DNA of 64,000 bases from Chitinophagaceae bacterium (GCA_016715365.1 JADKAM010000009.1:62001-126000), one strand, 5' to 3'; shown: positions 35,749-45,189, numbered from the stretch's first letter. Notes: generated from the letters alone by a model not told the origin. Program-made: numbers and translations.

Positions 35749-36474
35749 ATGACAAACATTGCAGAACAAACACTGGCAACCATTGTAACCAACAACCATT
35801 TTACAGTTCCTGTACTGGAAAAATACGACCTTGATTTTTGCTGCAAAGGCAAAAGAACATTGGCAGATGCCTGTACTGAAAAAGGAATTTCAATTGAAGC
35901 CATTTCTGAAGAGCTGGAAAAATCCTCAGAAATACCAACCACAAAAATGCCATTTACAGAGATGACTGCAGAACAACTGATCAGTTACATCCTCATTCAT
36001 CATCATTTTTATGTAAAGCAATCTATGCCAACCATCATCGGGCATTTAGAGAAAGTGGCTGCCAAACATGGCGATCGTTTTCCTTATATGGCTGAAGTAC
36101 TCAGTTTATTCAGGGAAATAAATGATGAAATGACCATGCACATGCACAAGGAAGAAGTGATTCTTTTTCCAAGAATAAAAGAAGTAACAGCACAGCAGGA
36201 GGCTCATCAACACAGCAACCTGGCTCCCGGATATATTGCAGCACCCATACAGGTTATGGAGCTGGAACATGAACATGCCGGAGATATTTTGTATAAGATC
36301 AGGTCTTTAACAAACAACTATACCCCGCCTGAAGGAGCCTGTACAACATTCCAGGTTAGCCTTGCCGAATTAAAAGAATTTGAAGAAGACCTGCACAGGC
36401 ATGTTCACCTGGAAAACAATTTGTTGTTTCCGCTGGCAGAAAAAATATTAACCACTCAAATTAATCTTAATTAA
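35749..36474 (+). CDS. ric: Ric/ScdA/YtfE-type iron-sulfur repair di-iron protein
   Basis: A 241-residue protein: N-terminal DUF542 domain (about 1-60, YDLDFCCKGKRTLADAC, C31 and C32) and a C-terminal hemerythrin-like di-iron domain (about 80-235) with HHHFYVKQSMP, HMHKEEVILFP, LEHEHAGD and HLENNLLFPL. This family repairs iron-sulfur clusters and non-haem iron damaged by NO. Its Fnr-type promoter fits nitrosative or low-oxygen induction. A terminator follows. Confidence 0.93.
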   Translation: MTNIAEQTLATIVTNNHFTVPVLEKYDLDFCCKGKRTLADACTEKGISIEAISEELEKSSEIPTTKMPFTEMTAEQLISYILIHHHFYVKQSMPTIIGHLEKVAAKHGDRFPYMAEVLSLFREINDEMTMHMHKEEVILFPRIKEVTAQQEAHQHSNLAPGYIAAPIQVMELEHEHAGDILYKIRSLTNNYTPPEGACTTFQVSLAELKEFEEDLHRHVHLENNLLFPLAEKILTTQINLN

Positions 36475-36537
36475 TAATGTCCTGCTTAAAATTCAAATAG
36501 CATGTTTATTGTACTGAAAAGTTGATTTTATTTGATG

Positions 36538-36570
36538 ATCCGGGAAACTTTCTTCCCGGATTTCCTTTTG
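36538..36570 (+). terminator. Terminator after ric
   Basis: ATCCGGGAA (36538-36546) pairs with TTCCCGGAT (36553-36561), 6-base loop, followed by TTCCTTTT. Confidence 0.65.
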
Positions 36571-36603
36571 CAAAATGATTGAAATCTGTATCATTTTACA
36601 AAC

Positions 36604-36646
36604 TGACCTATATCATAAAAATCAAGCCGCAGTAAATCTACATTTG
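36604..36646 (+). promoter_or_regulatory. tnaA promoter with imperfect Fnr/Crp-type dyad
   Basis: TGACCTATATCA at 36604-36615 (one mismatch to TGAT-N4-ATCA) stands 29.5 bp, centre to octamer, before the perfect -7 element TACATTTG at 36639-36646. Another imperfect core, TGATTGAAATCT, lies at 36576-36587. Confidence 0.6.
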
Positions 36647-36752
36647 CTCCATGCAACTCTGGAAGAATATCATCAGCCGTCCTTCATAATCACCCACACT
36701 CCCATCCGGGCAATATCCCATTTACTGATTTATTCATTCAAACATGTAACAT

Positions 36753-38123
36753 ATGCATACCATCATAGAACCATTCCGCATAAAATCTGTTGAACCCATT
36801 TACTTTAATACAGCAGCAGAAAGAAAATTAATTTTAGAAAAAGCATTTTACAATCCATTCCTTATTCATAGCAACGATGTACTGATAGACCTGCTGACCG
36901 ACAGCGGCACCAGTGCCATGAGCAGTAACCAGTGGGCCGGCATCATGCAGGGAGATGAATCCTATGCAGGCAGTCCCAGTTTTTTTCGTTTTGAAAAAAC
37001 CATACAGGATATTACCGGCATGCCCATTGTAATACCCGCCCACCAGGGAAGGGCTGCAGAAAAAATTCTGTTCAGCATCCTGGGTGGACCCGGAAAATAT
37101 ATTGTAAGCAATACCCTGTTTGATACTACCAGGGCCAATATAGAATTCTCCGGTGCTGCCGGTGTAGACTTAATCTGCGAAGCAGGTAAACATCCGACTG
37201 TACCTGCACCATTTAAAGGAAATATGGATGTGGATGCTTTAGAAAAATTCATTGCTAAAAAAGGTGCTGCCAATATTCCATTGTGCATGATCACGGTTAC
37301 CAACAATTCCGGTGGTGGCCAGCCCGTGAGCATGCAAAATATTAAAGACGTAAAAAAGATCTGCTCAGCAAATAATATCCCGTTGTTTATTGATGCCTGC
37401 CGTTTTGCAGAGAATGCCTGGTTTATCAAACTGCGTGAAGATGGGTATGCAGATAAAACGATACCTGAAATTGCAAAGGAACTTTTTTCCTATGCCGATG
37501 GCTGCACCATGAGTGCCAAGAAAGATGCTTTTGCAAATATTGGCGGCTTTTTGGCCATGCATGATGAAGCATTGGCAAAACAATGCCGCAACCTGCTGAT
37601 CATGACCGAGGGTTTTCCAACATACGGCGGACTTGCAGGCCGTGACCTGGAAGCCATTGCCATTGGTTTAATGGAAGTGATGGATGAACATTACCTGCAA
37701 TACCGCATCCGCAGTATTGAATACCTCACCAATAAATTAATTGGGGCCGGTGTGCCGGTGATGCAGCCTGCGGGCGGCCATGCCGTGTACCTGGTTGCGG
37801 ATGAATTTTTACCGCATATACCGGTTGACCAATATCCAGGCCAGGCATTGGTTGGCGCCTTGTACGAGCATGGAGGCATACGCAGTGTGGAGATCGGCTC
37901 ACTGATGTTTGGTAAGTATGATGAACAGGGAAAATTGATTCCTGCAGCGCTGGAACTGGTGCGGCTGGCCATTCCAAGGAGGGTGTACACACAAAGCCAT
38001 ATTGATTATGTGGCCGAAGTGATCATAGAAGTTTTCAATAAACGTACAGCAATCAAAGGATTAGAAATTATTGAAGAAGCACCAACACTCAGGCATTTTA
38101 CTGCCAAACTAAAATCAAACTAA
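36753..38123 (+). CDS. tnaA: Tryptophanase (indole-lyase)
   Basis: A 456-residue PLP enzyme of the tryptophanase/tyrosine phenol-lyase family: DSGTSAMSSNQWAGIMQGDESYAG, the PLP-lysine segment CTMSAKKDAFANIGGF with K256-K257, and the C-terminal LRHFTAKL. The segment SVEIGSLMFGK carries Ile at the position where tyrosine phenol-lyase has its substrate-binding Arg (MERG), which favours tryptophan as substrate. It would release indole, pyruvate and ammonia. tpl follows after 12 bases, and the promoter has an Fnr-type site. Confidence 0.87.
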   Translation: MHTIIEPFRIKSVEPIYFNTAAERKLILEKAFYNPFLIHSNDVLIDLLTDSGTSAMSSNQWAGIMQGDESYAGSPSFFRFEKTIQDITGMPIVIPAHQGRAAEKILFSILGGPGKYIVSNTLFDTTRANIEFSGAAGVDLICEAGKHPTVPAPFKGNMDVDALEKFIAKKGAANIPLCMITVTNNSGGGQPVSMQNIKDVKKICSANNIPLFIDACRFAENAWFIKLREDGYADKTIPEIAKELFSYADGCTMSAKKDAFANIGGFLAMHDEALAKQCRNLLIMTEGFPTYGGLAGRDLEAIAIGLMEVMDEHYLQYRIRSIEYLTNKLIGAGVPVMQPAGGHAVYLVADEFLPHIPVDQYPGQALVGALYEHGGIRSVEIGSLMFGKYDEQGKLIPAALELVRLAIPRRVYTQSHIDYVAEVIIEVFNKRTAIKGLEIIEEAPTLRHFTAKLKSN

Positions 38124-38135
38124 AAAATCAATCGT

Positions 38136-39516
38136 ATGAAAAATATAAAACACAGCTGGGCCGAACCTTACAAAATAAAAATGGTGGAGTTATTAAAAAT
38201 GACCAACCCGGCACAACGTAAAAAAGCCATGAAGGAAGCAGGCTACAATACTTTTTTATTAAAGTCCGAAGATGTATATATTGACCTGCTGACCGACAGC
38301 GGCACATCGGCCATGAGTGACCGACAATGGGCCGGCATGATGATGGGCGATGAAGCCTATGCTGGCAGCCGTAATTTTTATCACCTGGAAAAAGTAGTGC
38401 AGGATGTTTATGGATACAAATACCTGATACCAACACACCAGGGCCGTGGAGCCGAAAATATTCTGTCGAAAATATTAATTAAGAAAGGCGATATCATTCC
38501 CGGCAATATGTATTTCACCACTACCCGCCTGCACCAGGAACTGGCCGGCGGTAAATTTGAAGACATCATTATTGATGAAGCCCATGACCCGGAAAATGAT
38601 TTTCCCTTTAAAGGAAATGTTGACCTGGATAAACTGGAAAGACTGATAAAAAAACATGGTGCCGGAAAGATTCCTTATGTAAGTATGGCTACCAGTGTAA
38701 ACATGGCAGGCGGGCAGCCCATCAGCATGAAAAATTTAAAAGAACTGCGGGCGCTTACCAAAAAACATAAGATCCGTGTCATTCACGACATGACAAGAGT
38801 GGCAGAAAATGCCTACTTCATTCAGCAAAGAGAAAAAGGATATGCCAACAAAACAATTAAAGAAATTGTAAAAAGAAATAAACAGTTATACAGATGGTGC
38901 AACCATGAGTGCAAAGAAAGATGCACTGGTAAATATTGGTGGTTTCCTGGCTGTAAATGACTGGGATGTTTTTGAAGAAGCCAGGAACATGGTGGTGGTG
39001 TATGAAGGGCTGCATACCTACGGCGGTTTGGCCGGCAGAGATATGGAAGCCATGGCCATTGGCATTGGAGAAAGTGTTAATGATGATCATATCAAAGCAA
39101 GGGTTGGACAGGTTATTTACCTGGGAGAGAAAATGATGGACTATGGTATTCCAATAGTAACACCCATTGGCGGCCATGGCATTTTTGTGGATGCCAAAAA
39201 GTTTTTGCCGCATATAAAACAGGAGCAGTTTCCGGCGCAAACACTGGCCGCAGAAGTTTACCTGGATGCAGGAGTGCGTACGATGGAAAGAGGTGTTGTA
39301 TCGGCCGGGAGAAAAGCCAACGGTGAAAATTATTTTCCAAAACTGGAGCTGGTGCGCTTTACCATTCCCCGCCGGGTGTACACACAGGCACACATGGATG
39401 TTATTGCAGAATCAACGGCCCGTGTATATGAGCGCAGGAATACCATCAAGGGAATGAAGATGATCTATGAACCAAAATACCTGCGGTTCTTCCAGGCGAG
39501 GTTTGAAAAAATATAG
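38136..39516 (+). CDS. tpl: Tyrosine phenol-lyase, frameshifted
   Basis: The frame runs to about 38870 and continues in another frame to 39516; together they give about 459 residues matching tyrosine phenol-lyase. The change falls in a run of five A (38870-38874); four A would restore EIVKEINSYTDG-ATMSAKKDALVNIGG. The PLP lysine segment lies after the shift. The C-terminal part has MERGVVSAGRK, where the Arg marks tyrosine over tryptophan as substrate, and RFFQARF at the end. The reaction is L-tyrosine to phenol, pyruvate and ammonia. It is co-transcribed with tnaA. Most likely a sequencing error, otherwise a broken gene. Confidence 0.8.
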
Positions 39517-39535
39517 TGTTCAGGCAGTTTAATAT

Positions 39536-39575
39536 AAAGAAAGCCGGCAACAATTTAATGTTGCCGGCTTTCTTT
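39536..39575. terminator. Bidirectional terminator
   Basis: AAAGAAAGCCGGCAACA (39536-39552) pairs with TGTTGCCGGCTTTCTTT (39559-39575) over a 6-base loop, with A and T runs on both sides, between convergent genes (tpl and the 39574 gene). Confidence 0.9.
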
Positions 39576-41382
39576 ATGCATTCATAAAAGGATATTGAAA
39601 AAGCAGTAAGTCCAGTTCCAACGTGGCATTCCTTAACTGGCTGATAAAAAGTTTTTTGAAATTTTGGGCTACCCCCGGCAGTTGCTGATAGTATGCAATA
39701 CCGGCTTTAAGGTTTTTATAAAAAGAAATATAATATTTCTTTTTCCCCTCCAGCTGGTTTGATTTAAAATCACTTTCAAGCTGCTCTTTCAGGTAACTGA
39801 TATATAAATTCAGTTCTGTAATAAACATATGCGGCCTGTAGTTATTGGCCAGGATATTCTTGCGGCCATAAATATGATCAGTCATGGTTTGCAGGGAAAC
39901 AACTTCAGAAAAATTAGCAATATTGGGGCCGGGGCAAATATTAACTGCCGGTAAATGTTTAATAAATGTTTCCGAATAATGTATGGCAGCCGCATTGCTT
40001 AATCCTATGCACAAACATTCCTTATCCAACACTTCCTGCAGCATCCTGTTGTATTCGGGTTCGGGCAAACCAAGAGATTGCAACTGTGCAATTTTTAATT
40101 TTTGATACTTATGTGATGCCGTACAAATAGGCTCTTTGGTAAACTCTGTATTAAAAGCCAGGTGTTTTTCGGTACAGGGACTTCCGGGTTTTCCAGAGGC
40201 GATACGTGCCTGTTTTTCTTTATCACCACTCGTTCCTTTTAAATAATAAAACGGTACGCCAAAGGGAGAATTCCGGCTCAGTACCACATCATCTTTTTTG
40301 GCTGCACACAATAGTTTTAAAGTTTCTTCATCAACCGTAGTGGCTTCTGGTACCAGTAAAAAAGGTGTGCCCCACCCTGTGCTTGCTATTTGGTAATGGC
40401 TATGCAAAAATTCATCTTCCTGGTTTGTGCCAATTCCTCCCTGAACAGTGATGATTAATTCCGGAGGATATAAAAATTTCCTTTTTGTTTTTTGCTCCAA
40501 TGCTTTATTATACAATTCAAAAAGCGAATCAATGAGTTCCTGTTTTCTTGATTTAAACTCTTCCAGTATAGGTCCCAGCAAATAGCCTTCGGTGGCAAAT
40601 GCATGTCCGCCGCAGTTCAGGCCCGATTCGATCCTGAACTCACTTACCCAGATCCCTTTTTTTGCCAGGTATTTTCCCTGTATCAACGCCGAACGGAAAT
40701 CGCTCACTTTGATGACTACTTTTTTTGTAAAAGCGCCATCAAGGTTCACATCAAATCCATCACAGTTCTCCAGGTAATTGTACAATCTTAAATTTGTACC
40801 GGCAGAAAAGATAACAGAAGAGTTTTGCAGATCACTTGTAACATAGCCCCGCAAAGCAGCTACAGCATCAGATCCATCTTCAATCAGCTCACCTGCCTTA
40901 TTAAAATTATTCCGGTCAGTCTTGGTCATAATATTCACATCAATACTACCCGGCCTGATCTGCGACCGTAAATATTCCTGCAGTTTTTTCTTTTCATTTT
41001 CTTCATTGGTATACATCATTTTGCAGTAACATTGTTTCAGTACACTATCGCCCGGCAGCATTTCAAAATATGTTACTATTTCCGATCCTTTTTCAAATGC
41101 GGAAGCTTTAAGATTTTTGATCTGTTCCTGAACGATCCTGTTAACCAGGTTCAGGTAATCGGTAATCCGTTTTGCCCTGAAGTCGTCTTCGTGAACAGTG
41201 ATGGGCTGATAAGTTTCGCCGATGGTTGGATAATAATGCTTACGCATCATTTCTATCAACCGGTTTTCTACAATAGAAATAACAGATGAGATACCAAAAC
41301 GGGCAACCTTAACCGGGCTGTCGATGGTGTATGCCAGTCCCATGACCGGAATATGAAATTTATGAACTGCTGAATGGTACAT
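39574..41382 (-). CDS. Unrecognised ~600-residue protein, possible flavoprotein
   Basis: About 602 residues from the ATG at 41382 (MYHSAVHKFHIPVMG); an earlier ATG at 41430 adds 16 residues without conserved text. Soluble, no signal peptide. Segments such as FHIPVMGLAYTIDSP at the N-terminus, RIESGLNCGGHAFAT, LIITVQGGIGT and STGWGTPFLLVPEATTV suggest a TIM-barrel enzyme related to nitronate monooxygenase or glutamate-synthase-like FMN proteins, but I cannot confirm the cofactor site. Several cysteines occur in the C-terminal half. It stands alone between two terminator-like hairpins. No function is assigned. Confidence 0.6.
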   Translation of the reverse strand: MYHSAVHKFHIPVMGLAYTIDSPVKVARFGISSVISIVENRLIEMMRKHYYPTIGETYQPITVHEDDFRAKRITDYLNLVNRIVQEQIKNLKASAFEKGSEIVTYFEMLPGDSVLKQCYCKMMYTNEENEKKKLQEYLRSQIRPGSIDVNIMTKTDRNNFNKAGELIEDGSDAVAALRGYVTSDLQNSSVIFSAGTNLRLYNYLENCDGFDVNLDGAFTKKVVIKVSDFRSALIQGKYLAKKGIWVSEFRIESGLNCGGHAFATEGYLLGPILEEFKSRKQELIDSLFELYNKALEQKTKRKFLYPPELIITVQGGIGTNQEDEFLHSHYQIASTGWGTPFLLVPEATTVDEETLKLLCAAKKDDVVLSRNSPFGVPFYYLKGTSGDKEKQARIASGKPGSPCTEKHLAFNTEFTKEPICTASHKYQKLKIAQLQSLGLPEPEYNRMLQEVLDKECLCIGLSNAAAIHYSETFIKHLPAVNICPGPNIANFSEVVSLQTMTDHIYGRKNILANNYRPHMFITELNLYISYLKEQLESDFKSNQLEGKKKYYISFYKNLKAGIAYYQQLPGVAQNFKKLFISQLRNATLELDLLLFQYPFMNA

Positions 41383-41440
41383 GCTATTATGGTGCTGATG
41401 ATTAAATTGCTGACTACAATAAATCAGCACAATGAGGATG

Positions 41441-41468
41441 TTACCGGCTCTTTTTTAAGGGCCGGTAA
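41441..41468 (-). terminator. Possible terminator
   Basis: TTACCGGC (41441-41448) and GCCGGTAA (41461-41468) pair, with T-rich and A-rich text inside and around; it follows the minus-strand gene ending at 41509. Confidence 0.4.
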
Positions 41469-41508
41469 ATGTAACCGGTAATTAAAATATGGATAAAAGA
41501 TCAGTGAT

Positions 41509-41886
41509 CTACTTCCTGCATTTTTCCTTTATCTCGTGAAATATATCGTGCGCTTCTGTGATCATTACTTTTAACTGTGCGTCTGTTTTACGGGCAGCTT
41601 TTGCATGAATCAGTTCGCATTGTTTTACCAGTTTGTCCAAAATTGGTTTTGTAACTTCCCCGTTAAACCCTGCTGGCACCACTGCACTTTGCCATGCTTT
41701 TGCCTTGGCAACCAACTCAGCCGAATTTTTTCTTACGGGTTTCAGATCATTTTCCTCTGCAGGATGAAATGATACACTCATGATGGTATGAAAATTTTCC
41801 ATTTCGATCCACTTTGCTTCCTGGGAAAAAGCAGGAAATGCTGCAAAAGATAAGGCCAGCAGCAGCGCTGCAATTTTTAATTTCAT
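41509..41886 (-). CDS. Small secreted helical protein
   Basis: 125 residues with a signal peptide (about 1-21, ending AFPAFSQ). The mature part is helical with a four-helix-bundle look (NDLKPVRKNSAELVAKAKAW, LDKLVKQCELIHAKAA). It ends CRK with a single C-terminal Cys; no CxxCH, so it is not a cytochrome c prime. Function unknown. It follows the PNPOx-like gene by 11 bases on the same strand. Confidence 0.7.
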   Translation of the reverse strand: MKLKIAALLLALSFAAFPAFSQEAKWIEMENFHTIMSVSFHPAEENDLKPVRKNSAELVAKAKAWQSAVVPAGFNGEVTKPILDKLVKQCELIHAKAARKTDAQLKVMITEAHDIFHEIKEKCRK

Positions 41887-41897
41887 AGTATTTATTT

Positions 41898-42374
41898 TCA
41901 GTTTAAATGTAAGTTGTTTATTATTTCAAGAGCCACAGCCTGGTTTTCCTGCTCCCGCTGCCAACTGATCTTTTTCCCAAATCCCAATGTACTGTCGGTC
42001 ATTTTGATGCTGTCGATCTGAATTGTCCAGATCTCTCCGGGTACAGCCAGGGCCATAGGATTTGCCTTATGATAATTTCCCGAAGCATTTTGTGCCAGTG
42101 GATGTTCCTTATCCAATAAAACCCCTTCAAACTGGAGCCCCTTTACCACCAATGCATGTAACTTATCCGGCAACACTGTACCGGCTACAAACGGATGCTG
42201 CATTAACAAAGTTGCATGATGCGATTCTTTGGATGATTTAAAATACAGTAACCCCTTTTCAACATTCACTGCATAGAAACAACTGAAACAATACGGCTTT
42301 CCTGTTTCATCTACACAGCAAATACCGGCACAGGTTTGTTCTTTTATAAATTGAGAGATTGTTTTGTTCATCAT
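41898..42374 (-). CDS. Pyridoxamine-phosphate-oxidase-like flavin protein
   Basis: A 158-residue single-domain split-barrel protein (PNPOx-like fold): KPYCFSCFYAV near residue 27, then GLLYFKSSKESHHATLL and HALVVKGLQFEGVLL. Such proteins bind FMN, haem or F420; the actual cofactor is unknown. Two in-frame starts (MMNK) are adjacent. It is 11 bases before the secreted-protein gene and divergent from queD. Confidence 0.75.
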   Translation of the reverse strand: MMNKTISQFIKEQTCAGICCVDETGKPYCFSCFYAVNVEKGLLYFKSSKESHHATLLMQHPFVAGTVLPDKLHALVVKGLQFEGVLLDKEHPLAQNASGNYHKANPMALAVPGEIWTIQIDSIKMTDSTLGFGKKISWQREQENQAVALEIINNLHLN

Positions 42375-42510
42375 ATCATGTGTATTTATAGTTCATTCTT
42401 TTTTTTAGGCATTACCATAAAATATTCCAGTCTACATCATAGGTTTATTTAAAATTGAAGCAGCAGGTTATGGAATTTAAAAAAATGGTTTGAATTTTAA
42501 TTTTATCCTG

Positions 42511-42537
42511 CAAATATAGCAATTAAAGATAACTTTG
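42511..42537. promoter_or_regulatory. Divergent -7 elements between PNPOx-like gene and queD
   Basis: TATATTTG on the minus strand (starts 42518) and TAACTTTG on the plus strand (starts 42530), both matching TAnnTTTG. Neither has an Fnr-type dyad or a 21-bp repeat at the offsets used elsewhere. The rest of the 299-base gap (42375-42673) shows nothing else clear. Confidence 0.5.
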
Positions 42538-42673
42538 TCCTTATTTATTTACCCGATGATGCTTTACATGATTCTACCTGTTTCCCATCAGTTATCAGAC
42601 AGTTGATCAGACATTATCACCATTTGAACTGCCGCTAGCCTGATTATCAATAACTTTTAAACCTAAACCCATT

Positions 42674-43099
42674 ATGCTGAGTATAACCAAGATCTTTCAC
42701 TTTGAAATGGCACATGCCATTTACGGATATGCAGGTGCCTGTAAAAATATCCATGGTCATTCTTATGAGTTGCATGTAACTGTATCTGCTGAAAGAGATG
42801 AAACAGTTTACATTCCGCCTCCCGGGTTTATGGCCGACTTTAAGGATATTAAAAAATGGGTTCAGGCTGCGGTTATAGAAAAAATGGATCACAGCCTTTT
42901 ATTATCACCGGATTTTATTGCCGCAAACCCAACCGTTTCTTCTTTTAAAAACCTTGTTATATTTGAAGCTGAACCAACGGCCGAAAACCTGTTGATTCAT
43001 ATCAGGCAGATGCTCGTTAATATATTTCCGGAGAATTTAAAACTGATCCGTTTAAAATTATTTGAAACAAAAGATTCTTATGCTGAGTGGATCGAATAA
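42674..43099 (+). CDS. queD: 6-carboxytetrahydropterin synthase (QueD type)
   Basis: A 141-residue PTPS-family enzyme. The zinc ligands H14, H27 and H29 and the catalytic C23 form CKNIHGH, the CxxxHGH pattern of QueD; FMADFKDIK and MDHSLLL follow. It makes 6-carboxy-5,6,7,8-tetrahydropterin for 7-deazaguanine/queuosine synthesis. Rrf2 follows after 64 bases. Confidence 0.85.
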   Translation: MLSITKIFHFEMAHAIYGYAGACKNIHGHSYELHVTVSAERDETVYIPPPGFMADFKDIKKWVQAAVIEKMDHSLLLSPDFIAANPTVSSFKNLVIFEAEPTAENLLIHIRQMLVNIFPENLKLIRLKLFETKDSYAEWIE

Positions 43100-43163
43100 C
43101 AGTTTTTGGAATGTTAACACAGCAAGTTTACAACAACAGGTTTTTTCAACTTAATCATTTATC

Positions 43164-43601
43164 ATGTTTTCCAAAGCAACCGAATATGCCCTGCGGGCAA
43201 CTATTTTTTTAGCTCAGAAAAGTTCTGAAGAAAACAAACTGGGTATTGATGAAATAGCAACGGCTATTGATTCACCAAAATCTTTTACCGCCAAAATTTT
43301 ACAGCAGCTTACCAAAGATAACCGGGTGGTAAGTTCGGTACGTGGGCCGCATGGCGGTTTTTTTATTGCTGCCAAAGCAAAAAAATTACCCGTACGCTCC
43401 ATTTTACTGGCAATGGGTGAAGATGAAATACTTGAAAAATGTGTCATGGGCCTGAAGTTATGTTCCGAGGTTGAGCCCTGCCCCATGCATGCACAATACA
43501 AGCTCATCAAGAAACAACTGATCAGTTTATTTACCCAAAAAACCATTCAGCAGCTGGCTGCCGAAATAAAAGAAGGCGTGGTTTTTATTAAGAATAAATA
43601 A
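43164..43601 (+). CDS. Rrf2-family regulator (NsrR/IscR-like)
   Basis: A 145-residue winged-helix regulator (FSKATEYALRATIFLA, SFTAKILQQLTK, SSVRGPHGGFF) with three clustered cysteines C93, C100 and C106 (CVMGLKLC, then EVEPC), close to the three-cysteine Fe-S site of NsrR/IscR though with one residue more between the first two. An iron-sulfur sensor of NO or redox is likely. Whether it acts on the nos/ric genes is unknown. Confidence 0.85.
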   Translation: MFSKATEYALRATIFLAQKSSEENKLGIDEIATAIDSPKSFTAKILQQLTKDNRVVSSVRGPHGGFFIAAKAKKLPVRSILLAMGEDEILEKCVMGLKLCSEVEPCPMHAQYKLIKKQLISLFTQKTIQQLAAEIKEGVVFIKNK

Positions 43602-43617
43602 ATCAACCCGGAAAAAA

Positions 43618-45081
43618 TTAATTTCTCTCCGGTATCCGTTTTAAAGTTTCCAGTAAATATGGCCAGTATTTTTGCACAGAGCTGATCTGCACTTTTTCAT
43701 CCGGAGAATGTGCCCCTCTTATATTCGGGCCAAAGGAGATCATCTGCATTTTGGGATAATTGGTGCCCAGTATACCGCATTCCAATCCGGCATGTACAGC
43801 ATTTACATGCGCCTCTGCGTTAAACAGTTCTTTATACAGATCGCTCATCAGTTTTACAATGGGCGCTTCAGGTTTGGGTGCCCAGCCGGGATACGAACCA
43901 CCAAAAGATGGCCTGGCACCTGCCAGTTCAAAATTGTAACAAATGGTTTTTGCAAGATCCATTTTCTCACTGTCAACCGAACTGCGGGTTAAACAAAGAA
44001 TCGAAATCTCCCCATCTTTTACCAGCACCCTGGCCAGGTTATTGGAGGTTTGCACCAACCCGTTTATGGCCGGGCTCATCCTGTAAATACCATTGGGGCA
44101 AGCCGCAATGGTTCTTAATAAATTATATTGAAATGCAGTTTCTAAAACAGTTTCGGGAGTTACAATTGTTTCTATACTGATGCTAAGATTTGGATCTGTA
44201 CTTTGATATTCCTTTTTTATCAGTTCCGCTTCCTGGTTTATAAGTGCCGTAAAATCTTCGCTCTCACCTGCATGTATGGCTACTTCTGCAAATGCCTCCC
44301 GAGGAATGGCATTTCTTAATCCGCCACCGTCAATTGTTTTTATCCTGGGTTCAAATTTGTCGGCAGCACTTAATAAAATACGGGCAATTAATTTATTGGC
44401 GTTGCCCCTTCCCTTGTAAATATCCATGCCGGAGTGGCCACCTGTTAATCCTTTTACGGTTATCCTGAAACCCATTGAATCGGGGTTCACTTTTTCAGTT
44501 TTATAATTTCCGCCAATCGTTACATCAATACCGCCGGCACAGCCAATGGTTAGTTCATCATCGTCTTCTGTATCCAGGTTCAATAAAATATCAGCATCCA
44601 GTAATCCGCCTTGTAAGCCCAGTGCGCCGGTCATGCCGGTTTCTTCATCTATGGTAAAAAGCGCTTCCAGGGCAGGATGCGGAATATCGGTTGAAGCAAG
44701 CAAGGCCATAATAGAAGCCACGCCTATTCCGTTATCAGCACCCAGCGTAGTGCCTTTTGCTTTTACCCAATCTTCTTCAATAAACATATTGATACCCTGC
44801 GTTGCAAAATCAAAATCGGTGTCGCTGTTTTTTTGATGCACCATATCCAGGTGGCTCTGTAAGCATACGGTGTGTTTATTTTCCATACCGGAAGTAGCTG
44901 GCTTTTTAATGATCACATTACCCACTTCATCTTTATAAGTTTGCAGGTTTAACTGCTTTCCAAAATCCAGGATGAACTGTATTACCTGCTCTTCTTTTTT
45001 TGAAGCTCGGGGAACTGCATTGAGTGCAGCAAAATGTTTCCACAATTCAGCTGGTGCTAAGCTTTCTATCGTTTTGCTCAT
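43618..45081 (-). CDS. pepD: Aminoacyl-histidine dipeptidase PepD
   Basis: A 487-residue M20-family zinc dipeptidase: LQSHLDMVHQK, TLGADNGIGVA, TIDEETGMTGALGLQ and NLDTEDDDELTIGCAGG give the metal-binding set. It splits Xaa-His dipeptides, cytoplasmic. Convergent with Rrf2, 16 bases between. Confidence 0.92.
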   Translation of the reverse strand: MSKTIESLAPAELWKHFAALNAVPRASKKEEQVIQFILDFGKQLNLQTYKDEVGNVIIKKPATSGMENKHTVCLQSHLDMVHQKNSDTDFDFATQGINMFIEEDWVKAKGTTLGADNGIGVASIMALLASTDIPHPALEALFTIDEETGMTGALGLQGGLLDADILLNLDTEDDDELTIGCAGGIDVTIGGNYKTEKVNPDSMGFRITVKGLTGGHSGMDIYKGRGNANKLIARILLSAADKFEPRIKTIDGGGLRNAIPREAFAEVAIHAGESEDFTALINQEAELIKKEYQSTDPNLSISIETIVTPETVLETAFQYNLLRTIAACPNGIYRMSPAINGLVQTSNNLARVLVKDGEISILCLTRSSVDSEKMDLAKTICYNFELAGARPSFGGSYPGWAPKPEAPIVKLMSDLYKELFNAEAHVNAVHAGLECGILGTNYPKMQMISFGPNIRGAHSPDEKVQISSVQKYWPYLLETLKRIPERN

Positions 45082-45189
45082 TGTTTACAATTTATTATTT
45101 AAAAAGAAATTTACATTCCATTAAGCATTAAACAACAACTAAATTAAAGCAATCTGCATAACTATCCCTGAAAAGTTAACCCAACAAGC

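Noticed and set aside
42542..42576. 21-bp repeat upstream of the PNPOx-like gene
   Set aside because: One half-site-like TCATGTAAA is present but the second copy is absent and the distance to the -7 element is 53.
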